A stretch of 64,000 nt of DNA from an uncultured Burkholderiales bacterium (GTDB taxonomy: Bacteria > Pseudomonadota > Gammaproteobacteria > Burkholderiales > Burkholderiaceae_C). The first letter of the stretch is position 1, and every line of letters starts with the position of its first letter. The DNA lies in NCBI GenBank assembly GCA_903949285.1, contig CAJAYT010000105.1, forward strand, positions 56,734 through 120,733, read 5' to 3'. The notes below the pieces were generated by a model. The model searched no databases, was not told the origin of the DNA, and worked only from the letters and a program-made list of their open reading frames with translations. Below are positions 30,761-41,313 of the stretch, piece after piece. Both the position numbers and the translations under genes were made by a program.

Positions 30761-30780
30761 TTTAGGTAGATCGATTTCGA

Positions 30781-31677
30781 TCAAGTCGAGGGTTTATCCG
30801 AGAGAGTTTTGAGGTTGTCTTTTAATTCTTTGCTCATGGGAGCGTTCAGATTAATTCCTTTAGGAGGAATGGGGGACTGGAACCATTTTTTATAAAGTGA
30901 CTCAAATTCTCCACTCTTCATCATGCTACTCAGCGTGTCGTCAACTAGCTTCTTAAAGGCAGCGTCGTCCTTGCGCATCATGATGGCGTAGGGCTCGACT
31001 TGAATGGGATCGCCTACAACGACCAACTCCGATGGGTTCAAGGCGCTAGCGCGATTGCCGAACAGTAAAACATCGTCCATTCCAAAAGCGTCCGCTCTGC
31101 CTTGAATGACCAGTAAGGTTGACTCAGCGTGATCTTTTGCGCCAATTAATTCGAAACCTAGATTTTGCTCAGTATTGAGCTTTCTCAAGATCTGAAAATT
31201 AGTAGTACCGGTCGTACTCACAACTTTTTTACCCTTTAAGTCGGAGATGGATTTGATACCGGAGTCGGTTTTAACAAGAAAGCGCGTTCCAGTGTAAAAA
31301 TAATTGATTGCGAAATCAACTTGCTTGGCTCGCTCCGAGTTATTGGTTGTCGAACCACATTCAATATCAATGGTGCCATTGGTTAATAGTGGAATACGAT
31401 TTTGAGAAGTTACCGATTGAATTTGAATTTTTAAATCAGGACGTGCAACGGTGCGCTTGACTTGGTCCACAATTTTCCCGCAAATCTCCCATCCAAATCC
31501 TACGGGCTGACCTTCGCCGCCGAGGTAGGAGAAAGGAATTGACGACTCTCGGTAGGCGAGCGTCATGACCCCGGAGCTCTTGATTTTCTCAAGCGTACCT
31601 GTATCTGATAATGCAGATTGCTCAGAACAAATAAGGACGAGAAGAGCGGTGCTTAATAATTTCCAAGTCTTAGTCAT
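30781..31677 (-). CDS. Amino acid ABC transporter substrate-binding protein
   Basis: A 298-residue periplasmic binding protein of the GltI/family 3 type, probably for glutamate/aspartate. A signal peptide (about residues 1-24) precedes the domain beginning LEKIKSSGVMTLAYRESSIPFSY. Further blocks: DIECGSTTNNSERAKQVDFA and SDLKGKKVVSTTGTTN. The ATG at 31677 is preferred over 31701. No permease or ATPase gene is adjacent, so the transporter partners must be elsewhere. Confidence 0.88.
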   Translation of the reverse strand: MTKTWKLLSTALLVLICSEQSALSDTGTLEKIKSSGVMTLAYRESSIPFSYLGGEGQPVGFGWEICGKIVDQVKRTVARPDLKIQIQSVTSQNRIPLLTNGTIDIECGSTTNNSERAKQVDFAINYFYTGTRFLVKTDSGIKSISDLKGKKVVSTTGTTNFQILRKLNTEQNLGFELIGAKDHAESTLLVIQGRADAFGMDDVLLFGNRASALNPSELVVVGDPIQVEPYAIMMRKDDAAFKKLVDDTLSSMMKSGEFESLYKKWFQSPIPPKGINLNAPMSKELKDNLKTLSDKPST

Positions 31678-31758
31678 AAGAGCTCCATTTGTATTTATCA
31701 CGCGTAAAGTGCCATATGCGTATATTAATACAAAATGAAGTGTGCTCGCCCAGGCTCG

Positions 31759-31808
31759 AGCTCCCCCCCCCCCTCGTTTAAGGATGGTCCATAAACGAGG
31801 GGGGGCTC
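31759..31808. terminator. Long hairpin with C-11 and G-7 runs
   Basis: An inverted repeat: an AGCT followed by a run of eleven C and TCGTTTA, then after ten bases TAAACGA and seven G with CTC. It lies upstream of the amino-acid-binding protein gene and 40 bases past the end of the small exported-protein gene, both on the minus strand. Probably a terminator for the reading from tgt side, although there is no T tail. Confidence 0.5.
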
Positions 31809-31843
31809 ATGACCAAAAGCCCCCGAGCTCTAATGGAAAACAA

Positions 31844-32218
31844 TTAGCTCGATTTTGTTTTCGTTAGCTTGGATCCAATGCCCGTAATGGCGGAGACATG
31901 TTTTGTTACAGATGGATTATCAACTTTAACATGTGTACTGTTTTTGGAGGGCGCGGCGGATATCTTAGCGGGGATCTTCGTCGTTGTTGTGGTCATTGTT
32001 GCTGACTTCGCAACGGCTTTTACAGAAGTTTTCGAAATTGAATTGCTCTGTGTTTTGGGGGTGCTCACCGCTGTAGTCGAGCTTGCATTTGGGGGTGCAG
32101 CTACAACCTTAACCGCGGGAGATACTGTGCTTGAGTTCGCGGGCGTACTCGCACCAAATGCGGTACTAAATCCAATAGACAATAAAACACAGAGAGCAGT
32201 ACGTTGAATGTTTTTCAT
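31844..32218 (-). CDS. Small exported Ala/Ser/Thr/Lys-rich protein
   Basis: A 124-residue protein with a convincing signal peptide (about residues 1-23, ending FSTAFGA). The mature part is low-complexity, rich in Ala, Ser, Thr, Val and Lys with runs such as TMTTTTT, and has no recognisable domain. I do not recognise it. The coding frame is supported by the signal peptide and the ATG just upstream of a purine-rich stretch. An antisense open frame of 112 codons is a shadow of the biased composition. Confidence 0.55.
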   Translation of the reverse strand: MKNIQRTALCVLLSIGFSTAFGASTPANSSTVSPAVKVVAAPPNASSTTAVSTPKTQSNSISKTSVKAVAKSATMTTTTTKIPAKISAAPSKNSTHVKVDNPSVTKHVSAITGIGSKLTKTKSS

Positions 32219-32389
32219 GATGAGTCCTTGAGTTGATTGATGATCTCCAATCCCTTGGAGTCAGTATTCAACGGTTGCTCACTAGAAAATGTTGACTTAA
32301 ATAATTATTTATTCATGTCAACGTTTTGCTCATTAGCGCGTTCGACGCTAGCCGTAACTTATGTCATTGATAAGTTTTAAGTGACCCAG

Positions 32390-33652
<1,263 letters not shown>

Positions 33653-33712
33653 TTACTATCTTGGTTGATTGATGTTACGGTTTAACCTGTCTTCGCTTTG
33701 AGCAGAGCGACC

Positions 33713-34432
33713 TTAAATCTGAGCCATCTGAGCCTTGCGTTTCCACATTTGCCAAGGCCTGTCTAGGTGCTGATCGTTCATCTCAGCAGTGGCTTGTGCC
33801 TCGTCTTCTGTCAAAAAGGTAATCTCGCCAAGTGGTTTTGCCTGGAGTTGTAGTTTGGCATTGTTCTCGGTGTAAATCGCACGGTATACAGCTTGTTGAA
33901 TGGAGTAACCAACACACACATTGCCGTGGCCACGCAGCAGTGCAACGGCGTGATGGCCCAGCGTATGCGCCAAATCTCGACCCAAAGACTGAGTGCGAAT
34001 GAGCAGATCAGAGCTCTCACCCACGCTGTTGCGAATTTCGTAGACTGGGGTTACTGCGCCTAAGAACCCGCTCATGTGGCAAATTGGTCGCAGCCGCTCC
34101 CCCGTGACACCAAAGGGAATAATGGCCGGGGAATGGGAGTGAATAATAGAGTGTACGTCGGGCCTGAGTTTATAGATTTCACTATGAATGAATCGCTCTA
34201 CATATGACTTAGCTCCGTTGGGATGAATAACTTCGCCCTCTAAATTGCAGTAAACAATATCAGAGTTCGTCACCAGGGCTGGCGCCATACTTCTAGCAAT
34301 TAAAAAGAGCTCGGGATTTTTATCGTGTCTTACACTGATGTGTCCGAATCCATCAAGTACGCCTTCATTAACTAAGATATGATTGGCACACACAAGGTCA
34401 TCGATCAGTGCAGAATTAGCAGAAAAAGTCAT
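33713..34432 (-). CDS. Class II aldolase/adducin family protein
   Basis: A 239-residue zinc-dependent aldolase-type enzyme related to fuculose-1-phosphate aldolase and ribulose-5-phosphate epimerase. Zinc ligands are visible in HSHSPAIIPFG and LLRGHGNVCVG, with the acidic catalytic region near DGFGHISVRHD. I chose the ATG at 34432 over a TTG at 34459. It is divergent from a Bug receptor, a pairing common in Burkholderiales and suggestive of an organic acid or sugar acid pathway; substrate unknown. Confidence 0.82.
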   Translation of the reverse strand: MTFSANSALIDDLVCANHILVNEGVLDGFGHISVRHDKNPELFLIARSMAPALVTNSDIVYCNLEGEVIHPNGAKSYVERFIHSEIYKLRPDVHSIIHSHSPAIIPFGVTGERLRPICHMSGFLGAVTPVYEIRNSVGESSDLLIRTQSLGRDLAHTLGHHAVALLRGHGNVCVGYSIQQAVYRAIYTENNAKLQLQAKPLGEITFLTEDEAQATAEMNDQHLDRPWQMWKRKAQMAQI

Positions 34433-34561
34433 AGCTTTTGTCCAAAAAAGGGTTGTCAAGGATGGTCTGGAAAGTGCCTAAGTCGTGGCTCTAGGCGCGG
34501 CAGAATTTCTAGATATTGTCCACGAAACCCAGTGAATTATTTAAAAATCTCATACGAATCA

Positions 34562-35548
34562 ATGAAGAATAAAAAAGTATTTTTTGCAAAGAGTGGGGCA
34601 ATTGCACTATTACTCTCAACTCTTTTACACCCCTTTACCCTTCGCGCACAAAATTACCCTAGTCGCCCCGTTCAAGTCATCGTGCCCGTCGCTGCGGGCG
34701 GAGGGACTGATTTATTAGCCCGCTTGACAGGTCAAAAGGTTGGGGATGTTTTGGGGCAAAGCTTTGTAATCGATAACCGCCTTGGAGGCGGGGGCAATAT
34801 AGGGACTGAACTAGTCGCTCGTGCCAAACCCGATGGATACACACTGCTGGTGACGCCTGGCACTATTGCGAGTAATGTGGCTGTATATAAAAAACTGCCC
34901 TATGAATTACTTAAAGACTTTCAACCCATCACACTGATAGGGCAAACCGGAGTTGTGCTGGTTGTGAACCCCACTTTAAAGGTAAGCAACGTTAAAGAGT
35001 TCATTGATTACGCAAAAGCGCATCCCTCAGAGCTTAACTACGGGTCTGCGGGAACGGGCAGTCCTCAGCACTTACACAGCGAGTACTTTAACCAATTGGC
35101 AGGTATCAAAACAACACATATTCCTTACAAAGGGCAGTCTCAGTCGATGGCAGATTTGGTGGGTGGACAAATTAACTATATGTTCAGCCCCCTTCAAAAT
35201 GCACTGCCTTATATCCAACAAGGAAAAATAAGGGTCCTCGCCCAGGGCTCTGCACAGCGCAGTAAATCTTTGCCGAATGTTCCAACATTAAATGAGTTGG
35301 GCTTTAAAGATGTTGATTTGCAAAACTGGTTTGCTGTGTTTGCCCCAGCCGGAACGCCTGCCCCCGTTATTAAAAAGTTAAGCGAAGCCTTCCTAAAAAT
35401 AGGAAAAACGGAGGACCTTAAGAAGAAATTTTCGGACCTGGGATTCGATGCGTTTTTTACGACCCCTGAGCAAACAACTGACTTTATGCGATCAGAGTTA
35501 GTGCGCTGGGCGAGGGTTGCAGCTTACGCGGGTATTCAGGCTGAATGA
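34562..35548 (+). CDS. Bug-type tripartite tricarboxylate receptor
   Basis: A 328-residue periplasmic binding protein of the TctC/Bug family, which usually carries carboxylates for TTT transporters. Signal peptide about residues 1-28 (LRAQ cleavage), then YPSRPVQVIVPVAAGGGTDLLAR, the characteristic ligand-loop GTIASNVAVYKKLPY, and PYKGQSQSMADLVGG. I chose the ATG at 34562, where the signal peptide begins. Its 3' end overlaps the end of convergent queA by 13 bases. No TctA/TctB membrane partner is nearby. Confidence 0.88.
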   Translation: MKNKKVFFAKSGAIALLLSTLLHPFTLRAQNYPSRPVQVIVPVAAGGGTDLLARLTGQKVGDVLGQSFVIDNRLGGGGNIGTELVARAKPDGYTLLVTPGTIASNVAVYKKLPYELLKDFQPITLIGQTGVVLVVNPTLKVSNVKEFIDYAKAHPSELNYGSAGTGSPQHLHSEYFNQLAGIKTTHIPYKGQSQSMADLVGGQINYMFSPLQNALPYIQQGKIRVLAQGSAQRSKSLPNVPTLNELGFKDVDLQNWFAVFAPAGTPAPVIKKLSEAFLKIGKTEDLKKKFSDLGFDAFFTTPEQTTDFMRSELVRWARVAAYAGIQAE

Positions 35549-36615
35549 TTGCCTCTTCTCTCTAGAAGCATTGCATCGCCGTAACTAAAAAAGCGGTATT
35601 CATTTAGTATTGCGTGTTGATACAGCTCTTTGATGTGATCGTAGCCGGTGAAGGCACTCACTAACATCAAAAGCGTCGATTTGGGTAGGTGAAAGTTTGT
35701 GACCATCAGGTCCACGACCTTAAAATTAAAGCCGGGACGGATGAAAATAGCAGTCTCCGCGCTCATGTGCCCAGTACTTGCCCAGGACTCCAAGGATCTT
35801 ACGGTCGTTGTTCCTACTGCAATGACACGCCCCCCTGTACTCTTACAACTCTCAATTGCAGCTAAGGTCTGCTCTGGGATGCTATACCACTCGCTGTGCA
35901 TCATGTGTAAATCGATATTCTCTGTCTTAACGGGTTGAAAGGTTCCTGCACCGATGTGAAGTGTTAGGTGCGCTGTTTTTACGCCGCGGTCATCCAAAGC
36001 CTTCATGAGCGCAGCGTCAAAGTGCAAGGAAGCCGTAGGTGCTGCAACAGCTCCCGGAGACTTTGCAAAAATGGATTGATAACGCTCAACATCCTCTGTT
36101 TCGTCTGAGTGCTCAACGTAGGGGGGCAGCGGCACATGACCGTATTTGTTCATTAACGTAAAGGGATCCTCTTGGAAAGACAAAAGGTACAAGGGACCGT
36201 CCTCCTTGGGCCAACGACCCAGAAGTTGAGCGCAAAAGCCGCCGTCCATGTGTAATGTGTCACCAGTGCGTGGTTTCTTGCTCACTTTCATATGCGCTGC
36301 AACAGGGTAATCGAGCTGCCCCTCAGCTCTTGGGAGAACACGCTCAATCAATATTTCGAGTTTGCCTCCACTCTTTTTTGTTCCAAATAGTCTCGCCTTT
36401 ATGACCTGCGTATCGTTGAAAACAAGCAAATCTCCGGGTCTGAGCAGACTGGGGAGTTGACTGAAAATTCGGTCTACCGGCGCGTTGGCTCGTCCGTCCA
36501 ATAAACGGGAAGCGCTGCGAGTTTGAGCCGGGTGCTGAGCGATCAAGTGCTGGGGCAGATGAAAGTCATAGTCGCTCAGCAGACTCGGGTGGGGGGAGGC
36601 GGGGTGTTCGGACAT
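35536..36615 (-). CDS. queA: S-adenosylmethionine:tRNA ribosyltransferase-isomerase
   Basis: Transfers the ribosyl moiety of SAM to preQ1 in tRNA, forming epoxyqueuosine. The 359-residue product contains YDFHLPQHLIAQHPAQTRSASRLL at the N-terminus, DLLVFNDTQVIKARLFGTK, and the later HIGAGTFQPVKTENIDLHMMHSEWY and GTTTVRSLES blocks. The frame extends upstream to 36762, but the ATG at 36615 gives the family start. It is divergent from recG with a 240-base gap. Confidence 0.96.
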   Translation of the reverse strand: MSEHPASPHPSLLSDYDFHLPQHLIAQHPAQTRSASRLLDGRANAPVDRIFSQLPSLLRPGDLLVFNDTQVIKARLFGTKKSGGKLEILIERVLPRAEGQLDYPVAAHMKVSKKPRTGDTLHMDGGFCAQLLGRWPKEDGPLYLLSFQEDPFTLMNKYGHVPLPPYVEHSDETEDVERYQSIFAKSPGAVAAPTASLHFDAALMKALDDRGVKTAHLTLHIGAGTFQPVKTENIDLHMMHSEWYSIPEQTLAAIESCKSTGGRVIAVGTTTVRSLESWASTGHMSAETAIFIRPGFNFKVVDLMVTNFHLPKSTLLMLVSAFTGYDHIKELYQHAILNEYRFFSYGDAMLLERRGNHSA

Positions 36616-36775
36616 GACTGCTAAGGTGGAGGAATTGCGGTATAAAAATAAATTATGGAAAGACGAATAGAAAATATGAATTAAAACGTTGACTTCATTA
36701 AAGGGACTGGGCTTGACAGGGGGATTGTTTAGGAGCGCGACTTCTTCAGCTTGCCCTAACAAACAGACGCATATT

Positions 36776-36797
36776 TTGCCCTAGCATAGCAGGGCAA
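36776..36797. promoter_or_regulatory. Imperfect dyad between queA and recG
   Basis: TTGCCCT at 36776-36782 pairs with AGGGCAA at 36791-36797, an eight-base centre apart, in the gap between divergent queA and recG. It may be a protein-binding operator or a hairpin; no factor can be named. Confidence 0.3.
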
Positions 36798-36855
36798 CAC
36801 CAATAAATTGTCCAGACCCAAGAAGTGACTCCCTTAACAAAGGCACAATGTGGGC

Positions 36856-39063
36856 ATGACCGATCCCGCGACCCAATCTGAGACTAAATCTCAGGCTAAA
36901 GCCAAACCACTCTCAGCGCCACAAAAGGCGCTTAGAAAATTGGGTTTGGTGCGTGATATCGATCTGGCCTTGCACCTGCCCCTTCGTTATGAAGATGAAA
37001 CACGCTGGACCTCCCTTTCGCATGCAAGAGATGGAGATACGGTTCAATTTTTAGCAGTCGTTAAAACCGCTGACATCGCATTTAAACCCCGCCGTCAACT
37101 GATTGTGACTGTTCAAGAGATTAAATTAGAGGCTTTAGATCAAGCGCTTATGAGAGACGCCGCAGGGGGGGAGTTTGGCGAGAGTTGTACGCTGAGATTT
37201 TTTAATTTCTACCCATCGTTGCAAAAAAATCTCGCAATTGGCCAAAAGGTCCGCCTAAGAGGGGATATCAAGGGAGGAATGCTTGGGAAAACCATGATGC
37301 ATCCCAGTATTCACCCATTTGATAACGAATTACCTACAACCCTCACGCCTGTGTATCCAACGACAGCCGGACTTCCTCAGTCCTATCTAAAGCGTGCTGT
37401 TTTGACCGGTCTGGATAGGTGCATTCGGCTCGGTTTATTTCAAGAGACTATTCCTAAGGCTTACCAAATCGGCGAGATGTGGCCTTTGGCCAAGGCGGTT
37501 CAATTCTTACATGAGCCAACGGTTGGCGTGTCAGTGGCGCAACTCGAGGACAAGACCCATCCTGCTTGGCAGCGATTAAAGGCCGAGGAGCTATTGGCTC
37601 AGCAAATCTCTCAGCTTCGTGCAAAGCGTGAAAGGCAAAGCTTGTCGGCCCCCAACTTGTCAGGGGTCAAATTGTCGTCCAGTGATGCTCAAAATGCAAC
37701 GACCAAGGACATTTCAAAAAGCACGCACCTGTCCCTCACGCAGGAGCTTCTTAATGTATTACCCTTTGAGTTGACGAATGCGCAGCGCAAAGTGGTCAAT
37801 GAAATTGCAATCGATATCTCCAAACAAATCCCCATGTACCGTCTGCTGCAAGGCGATGTGGGCTCGGGTAAAACGGTTGTAGCTGCTTTAGCCGCGACGC
37901 AGTGCATAGACTCTGGATATCAGTGCGTTTTAATGGCACCAACAGAGATTTTGGCTGAGCAGCATTTTAAAAAACTAGTGGATTGGTTGTCCCCACTTTT
38001 GGCTCACAAAAATCTCTCCGTAGCGTGGCTCTCCGGCAGTCAGAAGAAAAAAGAGCGTCAACAAATGCTCGATATTACCCAGTCTGGACAAGCAGCCCTT
38101 GTGATCGGAACCCACGCGGTGATTCAAGAGCAGGTGAAATTCCATTCTTTGGGGCTGGTCTTAATTGATGAGCAACACCGCTTTGGCGTAGCGCAAAGAC
38201 TTGCCCTCAAGGCGAAACTTCAAGATCAAGAGCCTCACTTGTTGATGATGAGTGCAACGCCCATTCCACGCACACTTGCCATGAGTTATTACGCCGATCT
38301 GGATGTCTCAACGCTTGATGAGCTTCCCCCTGGACGCACCCCCGTCATTACGAAAGTGGTTTCTGACCAAAGACGTGATGAGGTTGTTACTCGAATCAAG
38401 GCTCAAATTGATTTGGGTCGTCAGGTTTACTGGGTTTGTCCTCTCATAGAAGAGAGCGAGGCGTTTGATTTGGTTAACGCTACTCAAACGCACCAAGTCC
38501 TAAGCGATGCTCTACCTGGAACGGTGGTGGGGCTGTTGCACTCGAAGATGCAGACAACCGATAAAAAGGAAGTGATGCAACAATTCACAGAAGGCAAAAT
38601 GGGTGTCCTCGTTAGTACAACTGTAATTGAGGTCGGTGTAGATGTACCCAATGCGTCGTTGATGGTAATAGAGCACGCAGAGCGGTTTGGACTTAGTCAG
38701 TTACACCAACTCAGAGGTCGAGTGGGTAGGGGCGCAGCAGCTTCGGCCTGCGTGCTAATGTACTCGCTTGGCGAGCACGGACGCTTGGGAGAGACTGCAC
38801 GCGAGAGGTTAAAGGCTATGGCAGAAACGCAAGATGGGTTCGAGATAGCCCGCAGAGATTTGGAGATAAGAGGGCCGGGTGAGTTTTTGGGCGCCCGGCA
38901 ATCGGGAGCGGCAATGCTTCGCTTCGCTGACTTGAGTACAGATCAGGAATGGTTGGACTGGGCGCAGGATTTGGCTCCCAAGATGCTAGACAACTATCCC
39001 GTGCAAGCTCAGCAACATGTCGGTCGTTGGCTTGGACATAAATTAGAATATTTAAAGGCTTAA
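36856..39063 (+). CDS. recG: ATP-dependent DNA helicase RecG
   Basis: Remodels stalled replication forks and Holliday junctions. The 735-residue product has an N-terminal wedge/OB domain, Walker A QGDVGSGKTVVA (about residue 333), the helicase motif DEQHRFGVAQR, and the motor motif MSATPIPRTL; the C-terminal TRG region GPGEFLGARQSG is also present. I chose the ATG at 36856; an upstream GTG adds two codons. Two bases separate the stop from oxyR, so they are probably co-transcribed. Confidence 0.96.
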   Translation: MTDPATQSETKSQAKAKPLSAPQKALRKLGLVRDIDLALHLPLRYEDETRWTSLSHARDGDTVQFLAVVKTADIAFKPRRQLIVTVQEIKLEALDQALMRDAAGGEFGESCTLRFFNFYPSLQKNLAIGQKVRLRGDIKGGMLGKTMMHPSIHPFDNELPTTLTPVYPTTAGLPQSYLKRAVLTGLDRCIRLGLFQETIPKAYQIGEMWPLAKAVQFLHEPTVGVSVAQLEDKTHPAWQRLKAEELLAQQISQLRAKRERQSLSAPNLSGVKLSSSDAQNATTKDISKSTHLSLTQELLNVLPFELTNAQRKVVNEIAIDISKQIPMYRLLQGDVGSGKTVVAALAATQCIDSGYQCVLMAPTEILAEQHFKKLVDWLSPLLAHKNLSVAWLSGSQKKKERQQMLDITQSGQAALVIGTHAVIQEQVKFHSLGLVLIDEQHRFGVAQRLALKAKLQDQEPHLLMMSATPIPRTLAMSYYADLDVSTLDELPPGRTPVITKVVSDQRRDEVVTRIKAQIDLGRQVYWVCPLIEESEAFDLVNATQTHQVLSDALPGTVVGLLHSKMQTTDKKEVMQQFTEGKMGVLVSTTVIEVGVDVPNASLMVIEHAERFGLSQLHQLRGRVGRGAAASACVLMYSLGEHGRLGETARERLKAMAETQDGFEIARRDLEIRGPGEFLGARQSGAAMLRFADLSTDQEWLDWAQDLAPKMLDNYPVQAQQHVGRWLGHKLEYLKA

Positions 39064-39065
39064 AG

Positions 39066-40031
39066 ATGACTTTGACAGAGCTGAAATATATCGTAGCCGT
39101 TGCACGGGAAAAACACTTCGGACGTGCAGCAGATGCCTGCTTTGTATCGCAACCAACGTTGTCAGTGGCGATTAAAAAGTTGGAAGATGAATTAGAGGTC
39201 AAACTCTTTGAACGAAGCGCAAACGAAGTTGCCGTGACCGCGTTGGGAGACGAAATCATCAGGCAAGCTCAAAGCGTTTTAGAGCAAGCCGCAAACATTA
39301 AAGAGATTGCTAAGAGGGGAAAGGATCCTCTTGCGGGCCCCCTAAAGCTGGGTGTGATCTATACCATTGGTCCTTATTTATTACCACATTTGGTTCTCAA
39401 GGCCATTGCCAATTCTCCACAAATGCCTTTGATACTGCAGGAAAATTTTACGGTGAGATTGCTGGAGATGCTCAGAACAGGTGAGATTGATTGTGCAATC
39501 ATGGCCGAGCCTTTTCCTGATGCAGGATTGGCAACCGCTCCCCTATACGATGAGCCCTTCTTAGCAGCCGTCCCCAGCTCACACCCACTTGCAACCAAAG
39601 ACCAAATCACCGCTCACGAGCTTAAAGCTGAGACGATGTTGTTGTTGGGGGCGGGTCACTGCTTTAGGGATCATGTGTTGGAGGTGTGCCCCGAGTTTGC
39701 GCGCTTCTCCAGTGATACAAGCGGTATTAAGAGAAGTTTTGAAGGCTCCTCGCTTGAGACCATTAAGCACATGGTAGCCGCCGGCATGGGCGTTACATTG
39801 GTTCCAAGGTTGAGTGTGTCCAAAGAGGCCTTGGCTTTGAACTCAAATCGGAACCCCAACTTAGAAGAAACCTATGTCCGCTATATTCCCATTGTTGACG
39901 AGGGCACTACCCCGCCTTCTAGGCGTGTTGTGCTCGCATGGCGCAAAAGCTTTACGCGCTATGAGGCAATAGCTGCTCTTAGAAATGCAATTTATGCATG
40001 CGATTTACAAGGCGTAACTCTCCTGTCATAG
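39066..40031 (+). CDS. oxyR: Hydrogen peroxide-sensing regulator OxyR
   Basis: LysR-type activator of peroxide defence genes. N-terminal helix-turn-helix around residues 18-40 ([22 protein letters not shown]), then the sensing domain. The redox cysteines fall exactly at residues 199 and 208 in [13 protein letters not shown], the same numbering as E. coli OxyR, which makes the call specific rather than a generic LysR. The gene starts two bases after recG and overlaps the longest ubiA frame, though not its chosen start. Confidence 0.93.
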   Translation: MTLTELKYIVAVAREKHFGRAADACFVSQPTLSVAIKKLEDELEVKLFERSANEVAVTALGDEIIRQAQSVLEQAANIKEIAKRGKDPLAGPLKLGVIYTIGPYLLPHLVLKAIANSPQMPLILQENFTVRLLEMLRTGEIDCAIMAEPFPDAGLATAPLYDEPFLAAVPSSHPLATKDQITAHELKAETMLLLGAGHCFRDHVLEVCPEFARFSSDTSGIKRSFEGSSLETIKHMVAAGMGVTLVPRLSVSKEALALNSNRNPNLEETYVRYIPIVDEGTTPPSRRVVLAWRKSFTRYEAIAALRNAIYACDLQGVTLLS

Positions 40032-40045
40032 TCAAAGTTGAGCCA

Positions 40046-40951
40046 ATGCAAGAAACTCCTCCTCAATTAACCCTCAAAAGACTTGGGTTGTATCTTGATT
40101 TGATTCGCTGGGACAGACCTGCAGGTTGGCTCCTACTACTTTGGCCATCCCTGAGCGCTTTGTGGATTGCCAAAGGGGGCTTTCCTGGATTGCATCTGGT
40201 AACTGTTTTTGTTTTTGGCACTTTCTTAATGAGGAGTGCTGGGTGTTGTATCAATGATGTCGCTGATAAGGAGTTTGACCGGCACGTCAAGCGCACTGCA
40301 AATAGACCCGTGACGAGTGGGAAAGTAGGTGTGTGGGAGGCGATTTTTTTAGGCGCTGCTATCGCTCTAATTGCCTTCTTACTGGTTTTGAGCACCAACA
40401 CTGTGTGTGTGGTGTGGTCTTTTGCAGCGCTTTTAGTATCCATTGCCTACCCCTTTGCTAAGAGATTCGTCTCCATGCCTCAAGCCGTACTTGGCGTCGC
40501 TTTTAGTTTTGGTATTCCTATGGCGTTTGCAGCCATCAACGGCGAAAACTTAAATGCTATCCACGCGCTAGAGGCTGTTCCTACTTATGCGTGGAGCCTA
40601 TTGGCTAGTAACTTGTTTTGGGTACTTGCATACGATACCGAATACGCAATGGTGGATAGGGACGATGATTTGAGAATTGGCATCAAAACCTCTGCAATCA
40701 CACTTGCCAAATACGATGTTGTAAGCGTGATGATGTTTTACGGGCTTTATATTGCCTCTTGGTGGTACTTGGTCGGTTTAACTCGTCCGAGTATCTTTAT
40801 CGATGCTTGCGCAGGGCTCGCTACAGCGCAAGCGTGCGCCCATTATTTTTTAATACGTGGACGCGAAAGAGCAGGATGTTTTAAGGCCTTCAGACTTAAT
40901 CACTGGCTCGGCGCAACTCTTTTTATAGGTGTTGTGCTCAGTTATTTATAA
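40046..40951 (+). CDS. ubiA: 4-hydroxybenzoate polyprenyltransferase
   Basis: Membrane enzyme adding a polyprenyl chain to 4-hydroxybenzoate in ubiquinone synthesis. The 301-residue product has several membrane helices and both aspartate-rich motifs: [15 protein letters not shown] (first) and [20 protein letters not shown] (second). I chose the ATG at 40046; an ATG at 39998 lies in the oxyR coding region. A Rho-independent terminator follows. Confidence 0.95.
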   Translation: MQETPPQLTLKRLGLYLDLIRWDRPAGWLLLLWPSLSALWIAKGGFPGLHLVTVFVFGTFLMRSAGCCINDVADKEFDRHVKRTANRPVTSGKVGVWEAIFLGAAIALIAFLLVLSTNTVCVVWSFAALLVSIAYPFAKRFVSMPQAVLGVAFSFGIPMAFAAINGENLNAIHALEAVPTYAWSLLASNLFWVLAYDTEYAMVDRDDDLRIGIKTSAITLAKYDVVSVMMFYGLYIASWWYLVGLTRPSIFIDACAGLATAQACAHYFLIRGRERAGCFKAFRLNHWLGATLFIGVVLSYL

Positions 40952-40966
40952 GCTGCCAAACTGGAC

Positions 40967-41001
40967 AAAAAAAACACCGGCTAAAAAGACGGTGTTTTTT
41001 T
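40967..41001. terminator. Rho-independent terminator after ubiA
   Basis: AAAAAACACCG and CGGTGTTTTTT flank a short loop, with a T run on the plus strand and an A run at the other side, so it can work in both directions between convergent ubiA and the small Lys-rich protein gene. Confidence 0.85.
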
Positions 41002-41014
41002 GTGAGCTCCAAGC

Positions 41015-41230
41015 TTACTGAGCCTTGGCTTTTTTAGATTTATGTTTTTTATGCTTTTTAGCTTTTTTGGCTGGCTTTGCAGGCGTTGCGTCTGTAGCTG
41101 GGGCCGCGCTAGGAGTCATGCTTGGGGCTGCTGGTGCTGCTGGAGTTGCAGGAGCAGCCGTTTGTCCTGAGCTCAACAAGGGTGTTGATAGGGCGGCAGC
41201 GCTTAAAAGCGTAATCAAAAGTTTATTCAT
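41015..41230 (-). CDS. Small exported Ala/Pro- and Lys-rich protein
   Basis: A 71-residue protein: an N-terminal signal peptide (about residues 1-22, STPLLSSGQ), an Ala/Pro/Thr-rich middle (ATPAAPAAPSMTPSAAP) and a strongly basic C-terminus (KPAKKAKKHKKHKSKKAKAQ). I chose the ATG at 41230. No known domain is visible. The acid-soluble composition resembles Asr-like acid-shock or histone-like small proteins, which is only inference from composition. Confidence 0.55.
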   Translation of the reverse strand: MNKLLITLLSAAALSTPLLSSGQTAAPATPAAPAAPSMTPSAAPATDATPAKPAKKAKKHKKHKSKKAKAQ

Positions 41231-41313
41231 ATTATTAAAGTCCAAGAAAAGAATTCGATATCTAAATTGTCTCATAAACCAAACTCATTATAAAAGTCTC
41301 AATTTAAATTGAG

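Noticed and set aside
31869..32207. Plus-strand 112-codon frame with valine/alanine-rich sequence
   Set aside because: Mirror of the low-complexity exported protein on the other strand; the minus frame has the signal peptide and the better start.
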